Below, piece by piece: positions 58,039-64,000 of a DNA stretch of 64,000 bases. The position numbers were made by a program, and so were the translations under genes. Location of the stretch: contig NZ_SNUB01000008.1 of assembly GCF_004378355.1 (NCBI RefSeq), forward strand, positions 62,001 to 126,000, in the 5' to 3' direction. How positions within the stretch are numbered: the first letter of the stretch is position 1; each line of letters begins with the position of its first letter. Under the pieces are notes generated by a model. The model searched no databases. It was given only the letters and a program-made list of their open reading frames with translations, and had not been told where the DNA came from. The stretch comes from Psychromonas algicola. GTDB lineage: Bacteria; Pseudomonadota; Gammaproteobacteria; Enterobacterales; Psychromonadaceae.

Positions 58039-59712
58039 CTAACCAATACGTTTGTATTTAACGCGTGTTGGCTCAACGGCTGCTGCACCGTATGTTTTCT
58101 TCATCCATTCTTCGTAATCGGTGTAGTTACCTTCGTAGAAGTTAACTTTACCTTCATCACGATAATCAATGATATGCGTTGCAATACGGTCTAAGAACCA
58201 ACGGTCATGCGAGATAACCATGGCACAACCTGCAAAACCGAGTAGGGCATCTTCAAGTGCGCGTAATGTTTCAATATCTAAATCATTGGTTGGTTCATCG
58301 AGTAATAACAAGTTACCACCAGATTTAAGCAGTTTTGCTAAATGTAAACGACCACGCTCACCACCTGATAAATCACCCACGACTTTAGATTGGTCTGAAC
58401 CTTTAAAGTTGAAACGACCTAAATAGGCGCGGCTTGGAATTTCAATATTACCCACTTGAATAATATCACTACCGCCTGATACTTCTTCAAATACAGTCAG
58501 TTTGTCATCCATATGATCACGGAACTGATCGACACTTGCCATTTGTACCGATTCACCAATAATAATTTCGCCTGAATCTGGTTTCTCAGTGCCATCTAAC
58601 ATTTTAAATAATGTTGATTTACCTGCACCATTGGCACCGATGATCCCAACAATCGCACCTTTAGGAATACGGAAGCTTAAGTCATCAATTAATACACGGC
58701 CATCAAATGATTTTGTTAAGTTATTAACATCAATCACTTGATCACCTAAACGTTGGCCTGTTGGAATAAATAGTTCATTGGTTTCATTACGTTTTTGGAA
58801 GTCTTGATTATTAAGCTCTTCAAAACGAGATAAACGTGCTTTGCTTTTAGATTGACGTCCTTTTGCGTTTGAACGAACCCATTCTAACTCTTGTTCAATT
58901 TGGCGTTGACGTGCTTTCTCTTGCGATGCTTCTTGTTTCAAACGCGCATCTTTTTGTTCTAACCAAGAAGAGTAGTTACCTTCCCATGGAATGCCGTAAC
59001 CACGGTCAAGCTCTAAGATCCAACCAGCTACATTATCTAAGAAGTAACGGTCATGCGTGATCGCTACAACAGTGCCTTCATAGTCATGTAAGAAACGCTC
59101 TAACCATGCAACCGATTCAGCATCCAAGTGATTGGTTGGTTCATCAAGCAATAACATATCAGGTTTTTCAAGTAACAAACGGCATAAAGCAACACGACGG
59201 CGCTCACCACCAGACAGAACTTTTACAGGTTGATCCCAAGCGGGTAAACGTAATGCATCCGCTGCACGCTCTAATTGATTATCAAGATTATGACCGTCAT
59301 GTGCTTGAATAATATCTTCAAGTTGACCTTGGCGTTTAGCCAGTGCATCAAAGTCTGCACCTTCTTCAGCGTAAGCGGCATAAACTGCATCTAACTCAGT
59401 TAATGCAGATTTAACTTCAACAACGGCTTCTTCAATAATTTCACGAACATTTTTTTCAAGATCAAGTACTGGCTCCTGCGGAAGGTAACCAATTTTAGTA
59501 CCTGTTAATGCGCGCGCTTCACCTTCAAATTCTTGATCAACACCAGCCATAATACGAAGAAGGGTAGATTTACCTGAACCATTCAAACCTAATACGCCGA
59601 TTTTTGCACCCGGGAAAAAGCTTAATGAGATGTCTTTTAAAATAGTGCGCTTAGGCGGAACTACCTTGCTCACTCGGTTCATTGAAAAAATAAACTTATC
59701 TGGAAGAGCCAT
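58039..59712 (-). CDS. ettA: Energy-dependent translational throttle protein EttA
   Basis: A 557-residue ABC-F ATPase that binds the ribosomal E-site and gates the first elongation steps by ATP/ADP ratio. Two ATPase domains: GLNGSGKST and LSGGERRRVALCRLLLEKPD with LLLDEPTNHLD; then GANGAGKST and LSGGERGRLHLAKLL with LLLDEPTNDLD. Between them lies the P-site tRNA interaction linker (EKARQRQIEQELEWV). The start at 59712 gives MALPDKFIFSMNRVSKVVPP, matching E. coli EttA; the longer ORF to 59802 is not needed. Confidence 0.96.
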   Translation of the reverse strand: MALPDKFIFSMNRVSKVVPPKRTILKDISLSFFPGAKIGVLGLNGSGKSTLLRIMAGVDQEFEGEARALTGTKIGYLPQEPVLDLEKNVREIIEEAVVEVKSALTELDAVYAAYAEEGADFDALAKRQGQLEDIIQAHDGHNLDNQLERAADALRLPAWDQPVKVLSGGERRRVALCRLLLEKPDMLLLDEPTNHLDAESVAWLERFLHDYEGTVVAITHDRYFLDNVAGWILELDRGYGIPWEGNYSSWLEQKDARLKQEASQEKARQRQIEQELEWVRSNAKGRQSKSKARLSRFEELNNQDFQKRNETNELFIPTGQRLGDQVIDVNNLTKSFDGRVLIDDLSFRIPKGAIVGIIGANGAGKSTLFKMLDGTEKPDSGEIIIGESVQMASVDQFRDHMDDKLTVFEEVSGGSDIIQVGNIEIPSRAYLGRFNFKGSDQSKVVGDLSGGERGRLHLAKLLKSGGNLLLLDEPTNDLDIETLRALEDALLGFAGCAMVISHDRWFLDRIATHIIDYRDEGKVNFYEGNYTDYEEWMKKTYGAAAVEPTRVKYKRIG

Positions 59713-60082
59713 TACAATACCTTTTAATAAATATGAATTTAATTGCCGCCTATTGTATTGGGTTGTAAATGGCTGCGCAATGAAATGCTTGATATCAATC
59801 ATTTTAGAACTGGAAATTATGAAGGTACTAGAAATATTGTGTGCATAGCGTTGTTTTGATTCGTTAATTAGTGGGATTTATAAGTATTTAATTCCTAATT
59901 CCGCATAGCAATTTAAATTTACATTAAGAAAGTTAACTATAAATTATCTTTCTATTAATTTTATTCAAGTTAATTTCAGATAATTTTCATACTATTTGCT
60001 CTATGCAATAGCGCAAAGATTGCGTAAAATGCGCTGTATCAAAATTTATTCGAATACTTACCATTCCTAGCAGGAGATGCAC
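59713..60082. promoter_or_regulatory. Divergent ettA/glyA control region
   Basis: An AT-rich 370-base gap without genes. CGCAA-AGA-TTGCG at 60012-60024 resembles a PurR half-site pair but is one base too short in the middle. No riboswitch-like fold recognised. Confidence 0.3.
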
Positions 60083-61348
60083 ATGTTTAACCGCGATATG
60101 AATATTGCTGATTACGATCCAGAATTATGGCAGTCGATGACTGATGAAGTTCAACGTCAAGAAGATCACATTGAACTGATTGCGTCTGAAAACTACACAA
60201 GCCCACGTGTAATGGAAGCGCAAGGTAGTCAGTTAACAAATAAATACGCAGAAGGTTACCCTGGTAAGCGTTACTACGGCGGTTGTGAATATGTTGATGT
60301 TGCTGAATCTTTAGCAATTGAACGTGCTAAATCGTTATTCGGTGCAGACTACGCAAACGTACAACCACATGCGGGTTCTCAAGCAAACAGCGCAGTTTAC
60401 GCAGCATTATGTGCACCTGGCGATACTGTTTTAGGTATGAGCCTTGCTCACGGTGGTCACTTAACACACGGTGCTTCTGTTAGCTTCTCTGGTAAAGTTT
60501 ATAACGCTGTTCAATACGGTATCAACCCAGATACAGGTGTATTGGATTACGCTGAAGTTGAGCGTCTAGCAATCGAACATAAACCAACAATGATTGTTGC
60601 TGGTTTCTCTGCATACTCAGGTATCGTAGATTGGGCTAAATTCCGTGAAATTGCTGACAAAGTAGGTGCTTACCTATTTGTTGATATGGCACACGTAGCT
60701 GGTTTAGTGGCGGCAGGTCTTTACCCTAACCCTGTACCATTCGCTGACGTTGTTACGACTACAACACATAAAACATTAGGCGGCCCACGTGGCGGTCTTA
60801 TCTTGGCTAAAGCTAACGAAGCAATTGAGAAAAAACTAAACTCAGCGGTATTCCCAGGCGGTCAAGGTGGTCCATTAATGCACGTTATCGCTGCTAAAGC
60901 GGTTGCATTTAAAGAATGTGCTGAGCCAGCATTTAAAGTGTACCAACAAAACGTGTTAGACAACGCTAAAGCAATGGTTAAAGTATTCCAAGATCGCGGT
61001 TACAAAATCGTATCTAACGGTACTGAAAACCATCTTTTCCTAGTTGACTTAATTGCGCAAGACATCACAGGTAAAGAAGCCGATGCGGCTTTAGGTCTTG
61101 CTCACATCACAGTGAACATGAACTCTGTACCAAACGATCCTCGTTCTCCATTTGTGACAAGTGGTTTACGTATCGGTACACCTGCATTCACTCGTCGTGG
61201 CGCTAACGCTGCAGATGCTGCTGAACTAGCTGTTTGGATTTGTGACGTTCTTGATGCAATCAAAGATGAAGCAAAACTAGCTGCAACAATCGAAGCGGTT
61301 AAAGTTAAAGTCGCTAAATTCTGTGCAGCACACCCTGTTTATGCATAA
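60083..61348 (+). CDS. glyA: Serine hydroxymethyltransferase
   Basis: A 421-residue PLP enzyme converting serine and tetrahydrofolate to glycine and methylene-THF, the main source of one-carbon units. [42 protein letters not shown], and the PLP-lysine motif [16 protein letters not shown] are present. One oddity is [10 protein letters not shown], where most homologues I recall have a Lys before the second Asn. The ATG at 60083 lies 6 bases after AGGAG; the upstream ATG at 60077 abuts it. Monocistronic, with a strong terminator. Confidence 0.96.
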   Translation: MFNRDMNIADYDPELWQSMTDEVQRQEDHIELIASENYTSPRVMEAQGSQLTNKYAEGYPGKRYYGGCEYVDVAESLAIERAKSLFGADYANVQPHAGSQANSAVYAALCAPGDTVLGMSLAHGGHLTHGASVSFSGKVYNAVQYGINPDTGVLDYAEVERLAIEHKPTMIVAGFSAYSGIVDWAKFREIADKVGAYLFVDMAHVAGLVAAGLYPNPVPFADVVTTTTHKTLGGPRGGLILAKANEAIEKKLNSAVFPGGQGGPLMHVIAAKAVAFKECAEPAFKVYQQNVLDNAKAMVKVFQDRGYKIVSNGTENHLFLVDLIAQDITGKEADAALGLAHITVNMNSVPNDPRSPFVTSGLRIGTPAFTRRGANAADAAELAVWICDVLDAIKDEAKLAATIEAVKVKVAKFCAAHPVYA

Positions 61349-61393
61349 GCTTTAATTGAATAAATAATATTAACCGCGAGGTTATTATGTGAA

Positions 61394-61436
61394 ACCGTAC
61401 TTGCTAGATTACAAATAGTAAGTGCGGTTTTTTTTG
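61394..61436 (+). terminator. Terminator of glyA, repeat copy 1
   Basis: ACCGTACTTGCTA pairs with TAGTAAGTGCGGT, followed by a T-run. Bases 61399-61427 recur exactly at 62471-62499. Confidence 0.85.
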
Positions 61437-61492
61437 CTTAAAATAACTTGTTCGTTTCGCTTTCTTCTAATTCTGATAGTTATTAATTAAAT

Positions 61493-61822
61493 TCAAGAAG
61501 CGAAGAAAATACCAAAGAAAAAAGATAAGCAGCTGTAAACTGATATTTTGATTAAATTCACTATAAATACAAAGGTAAGTAGCTTCCAATCATCACCTTC
61601 ATCAAAAAAAGAGGGACCCAAAATTTTATTGGGTATATGAGTTTCAATCAATTCACCTAATATAAGCGCAAGAACTCCCCAACCCATCATCCGATAATCA
61701 TACATAGCAGTATAACCAGCCCAAAAGAAATACCCATATACGACAATGTTGGTAATTAAATACAAACCAAGAATGATTAAACAAGCTGTATTTTGTGCCT
61801 TTTCACGACTTTCATCTGACAT
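61493..61822 (-). CDS. Small multi-pass membrane protein, 109 aa
   Basis: A 109-residue protein with three to four hydrophobic helices (ACLIILGLYLITNIVVYGYF, MMGWGVLALILGELIE, WKLLTFVFIVNLIKISVYS, LSFFFGIFF) and a short charged start MSDESREKAQ. A purine-rich AAGAG about 10 bases upstream supports the ATG. No family recognised. It lies within the segment between the two identical terminator repeats and reads toward glyA, so it may have arrived with that segment. Confidence 0.55.
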   Translation of the reverse strand: MSDESREKAQNTACLIILGLYLITNIVVYGYFFWAGYTAMYDYRMMGWGVLALILGELIETHIPNKILGPSFFDEGDDWKLLTFVFIVNLIKISVYSCLSFFFGIFFAS

Positions 61823-62059
61823 GATTTTTACTCTTATTTATAGTTGTTGTAGTGGGTTTTATAGAACTATCTATTTGCATCGTTTTAACTTTATTAATCG
61901 CTTTATTACAGAGCTATTTAATTTTCACTTTATAAAGGTAATCTGATGACAGTCGTTGAAGGCTATATTTAATGGATAGTCATCAAGATGGCTCTTATCC
62001 ATTATTAATAATTTAGGCACTATTATCACTTTTTATATCATTAAATAAAATTAATGAAT
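61823..62059. other. Gene-free AT-rich spacer
   Basis: No ORF, hairpin or recognisable site seen. Confidence 0.4.
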
Positions 62060-62440
62060 CTATCATACTGTTTCACTCAATTGACTAACAACGCTTTTCA
62101 TTAATGAAATATAGCAAAAAAGAGCTGCCTTTATTTTATCTAAATTGGTGTTCAGTATTCTAGTTTTAGTTGTCGCCACTTTTTGTTCTAGCTCGTCTGC
62201 GCTCGTCCAGTCTGCTTGATGTTTATTCGCAGTGGTTTCGCCCTGTCGGCGACTAAGCTTTCTTTTATCAGAAAGACTTTTTACCCACAACAAGCAAAGA
62301 AACTGACCACCGAATCACTTTCTTATCCAAATTATTCATTGCTTTTATAACGCACCGGCTCTTGCTGGCCATCCATGGCCAGAACGAGCCTAAGCCAAAC
62401 ATCCTGTTTGGCATTTGCTAAAAGCAATAAATGATATGGG
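62060..62440. repeat. Palindrome-rich intergenic repeat element
   Basis: Higher GC than its surroundings and full of nested inverted repeats. GTCGCC (62172-62177) can pair with GGCGAC (62248-62253), with TCGCC/GGCGA at 62238-62252. CTGGCCAT-CC-ATGGCCAG lies at 62365-62382, GCCAAACA-TCC-TGTTTGGC at 62394-62412, and an outer TTGCTTTT (62339) / AAAAGCAA (62420-62427) encloses both. A minus-strand ORF (62063-62293, ...RRQGETTANKHQADW...) resembles spurious ORFs I recall in repeated elements of marine gammaproteobacteria. It is probably a multi-copy non-coding element, not a gene. Confidence 0.6.
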
Positions 62441-62470
62441 AAAGTTCATACCATTCGTTATTAAATCAGC

Positions 62471-62508
62471 ACTTGCTAGATTACAAATAGTAAGTGCGGA
62501 TTTTTTTT
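62471..62508 (+). repeat. Terminator repeat copy 2
   Basis: Bases 62471-62499 are identical over 29 positions to 61399-61427 and are likewise followed by a T-run and GCTAAAAT. The GCACTTGCTA / TAGTAAGTGC stem is intact, but no gene ends just upstream. Confidence 0.85.
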
Positions 62509-62590
62509 GCTAAAATTTTTACTTCATTTGCACCGTCTTTGCACAGTTTTATTGTAGGTTGAACATCCGTATTCTATTTAGGAGTAACCT

Positions 62591-62782
62591 ATGAAAAAAA
62601 TAATATCTGTATTAACCATTGTCGTCACTGTTTTGGTTACGTCTGGATGTGCTCCATTTTGGCATGGTAGCCCTAGAGGTGGTCATGGTGCGCGTCTTGT
62701 TCAACAACAGCCTTTTGATAGTGGAGAATTAAACCAAGTGATTAAGCATGATAATGTTCAACTTGTTGCATTATCAGACTAA
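62591..62782 (+). CDS. Small lipoprotein, 63 aa
   Basis: A 63-residue protein starting MKKIISVLTIVVTVLVTSGC, a lipoprotein signal with lipobox VTSGC. A short basic/Gly-rich stretch (GSPRGGHGARLVQQQ) and an acidic end follow. AGGAG lies 8 bases upstream. Small lipoproteins of this kind are common in the envelope of gammaproteobacteria, and the function is unknown. It lies 220 bases before recC with a hairpin between, so it is not obviously part of that operon. Confidence 0.7.
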   Translation: MKKIISVLTIVVTVLVTSGCAPFWHGSPRGGHGARLVQQQPFDSGELNQVIKHDNVQLVALSD

Positions 62783-62877
62783 AGACCTAGTTGAGATAAA
62801 TAAGTCGATAAATAAGTTGATAAGTAAAGTCATCACAAACAAACTTCAGTCATTCATTTCACATATTTCTGCATTAA

Positions 62878-62920
62878 ATCATCGTACTAATCGTTTGTTA
62901 TTGGTACGATGATCTCTCTT
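62878..62920 (+). terminator. Hairpin after the small lipoprotein gene
   Basis: ATCATCGTAC / GTACGATGAT, 16-base loop, followed by CTCTCTTAAAA. A possible terminator; the tail is weak. Confidence 0.45.
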
Positions 62921-63002
62921 AAAAAACAAACTTTTAGTGTTTTAGAATAGTATTTTAAAGCGGTATTATAAAAGTCGTATTCAAAGAGAAAGGACATGCC
63001 TA

Positions 63003-64000
63003 GTGTTTCGTGTATATCATTCCAATCAAATTAGCTTACTCAAAGACTTATTAGTTGCTTTGATGCAACAAGATCCTTTAAGCCATGCCTTTGAAAATGA
63101 AACTATTCTGGTACAAAGTCCGGGGATGGCGCAGTGGTTACAATTAGAAATTGCACAAGCGACAGGTATTGCGGCGAATATCGATTTTCCTTTACCTGCG
63201 AGTTTTATTTGGCAGCAGTTTAAACATGTTTTAGATGATGTGCCTGATAAAAGTCCTTTTAATAAACAGTCCATGACATGGCAAATAATGAAGCTCTTGC
63301 CAGAGTGTTTAGAAGATGAGGACTTTGCTGCATTAAAAGATTACCTTAAAGACGATACGCATTTACGCAAACGTTTCCAACTAAGTGGAAAAATAGCCGA
63401 TATATTCGATCAATATTTAGTATACCGTCCAGAGTGGATTGATAACTGGGAAAGCTTAGCCGAACACCAAGTCAGTTTAGAAAACTTACAACCAGAATGG
63501 TTAGAAGCACATTTATGGCAAGCTAAATTGTGGCGTTTGTTGGTGGCGAGCATTAAAGAAGGTTTTCAATCTCAAGGTAAGGCTTATCATCGTGCGGGTT
63601 TATACCAAGATTTTTTAGCAACGCTTGAAACTAAAACCACAGAACAACTTTCTCACTTACCAAAACGTATTTTCGTTTTTGGTATCTCCTCGTTACCTGA
63701 ATCTTATTTACAAGCGCTATTAGGCTTGGGCGAACACTGCGATGTACACTTTTTGTTGTCTAATCCTTGCCGTTATTATTGGGGGGATATCGTTGACCCT
63801 AAACTGTTAGCTAAACGTTTTGCACAATCTCGTCCTAAGTTATCAGTTCAAGAAGGTGAAGTGGCTGAGTTATCTCCAACGAGCTGGCAAAAAGATGAAG
63901 CGCATTTAGCGTGGGCAACCAGTGACGATCAAGAAAGTGAAGTGGGAAACCCATTACTCGCGTCAATGGGGAAAATGGGACGTGATTTTTTATATCAACT
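63003..64000 (+). CDS. recC: Exodeoxyribonuclease V gamma chain (RecC), cut by the right edge
   Basis: An open frame from GTG at 63003 to the end of the window, 332 codons, no stop. It begins MFRVYHSNQISLL and carries TILVQSPGMAQWLQLEIAQA, ANIDFPLPASFIWQQF, NKQSMTWQIMKLLPE, IADIFDQYLVYRPEW, NPCRYYWGDI and GNPLLASMGKMGRDF. All are close to the N-terminal third of E. coli RecC. RecC is the Chi-scanning and scaffold subunit of the RecBCD helicase-nuclease. AAAGGA lies about 10 bases upstream. The total should be about 1120 residues, so roughly 70% lies outside the window. Confidence 0.93.
   Translation, partial: MFRVYHSNQISLLKDLLVALMQQDPLSHAFENETILVQSPGMAQWLQLEIAQATGIAANIDFPLPASFIWQQFKHVLDDVPDKSPFNKQSMTWQIMKLLPECLEDEDFAALKDYLKDDTHLRKRFQLSGKIADIFDQYLVYRPEWIDNWESLAEHQVSLENLQPEWLEAHLWQAKLWRLLVASIKEGFQSQGKAYHRAGLYQDFLATLETKTTEQLSHLPKRIFVFGISSLPESYLQALLGLGEHCDVHFLLSNPCRYYWGDIVDPKLLAKRFAQSRPKLSVQEGEVAELSPTSWQKDEAHLAWATSDDQESEVGNPLLASMGKMGRDFLYQ

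Noticed and set aside
60011-60025. PurR-like palindrome upstream of glyA
   Set aside because: The CGCAA and TTGCG arms are 3 bases apart instead of 4 as in PurR sites, so the two half-sites are out of register.
62063-62293. 76-codon minus-strand ORF
   Set aside because: It lies wholly in the palindrome-rich repeat element, has no start signal, and looks like a by-product of the repeat.

Overview
The window is a chromosomal stretch of an AT-rich marine gammaproteobacterium. Gene content and protein similarity recalled from memory (CarA/CarB, LeuS-LptE-HolA-NadD order, EttA, GlyA, FklB, DUF1244, LpxR family, RecC) point to a cold-water genus near Psychromonas, Moritella or Shewanella. This is a judgement by eye without a database search. 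Housekeeping genes are intact and no prophage, complete insertion sequence or CRISPR array was seen.

Layout. 1-12 kb: small metabolic and stress genes (SGNH hydrolase, Hpt/HD-GYP protein, dGTPase, YceI with cytochrome b561, a GST, a CDF metal exporter with a divergent MerR regulator, DUF1244, a DUF2431 methyltransferase with a zinc finger, a membrane TPR protein, PepD). A 38-residue membrane protein with a perfect FNR-type box upstream sits at 11.9 kb. 12-19 kb: carAB and a lone ackA, separated by a gap holding a MITE-like inverted-repeat element. 19-25 kb: an EAL phosphodiesterase with a degenerate GGDEF, a P-loop kinase, an acidic lipoprotein, two small unknown genes and an LpxR-like outer-membrane deacylase. 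25-31 kb: leuS-lptE-holA-nadD on the minus strand, a PilZ protein, and tRNA-Ser(UGA) followed by decayed copies of its own 3' end.

31.7-46 kb is a complete aerobactin-type siderophore locus: iucC on the minus strand, divergent from a fused iucA-iucB gene plus iucD, then an MFS exporter, an IutA-like receptor, an FhuC/D/B-like importer and a nitroreductase. Four Fur-box-like sites lie in its two control regions. Together these genes hydroxylate and acetylate lysine, couple it to citrate, export the product and re-import the ferric complex. cobU follows, then fklB, a CbiB-family protein, mtnN, tyrS and a putative outer-membrane protein.

51.8-57.9 kb is the least understood block and the best candidate for an undescribed system. 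A Fur-like box precedes a lipoprotein imelysin, a DUF1111 two-haem protein, a second imelysin, a membrane di-iron fatty acid hydroxylase and a MauG/CcpA-like di-haem peroxidase. The last four genes overlap or nearly overlap. The rest holds ettA, glyA, a segment bounded by 29-bp identical terminator repeats that carries a palindrome-rich repeat element, a small lipoprotein gene, and the 5' third of recC running off the right edge.
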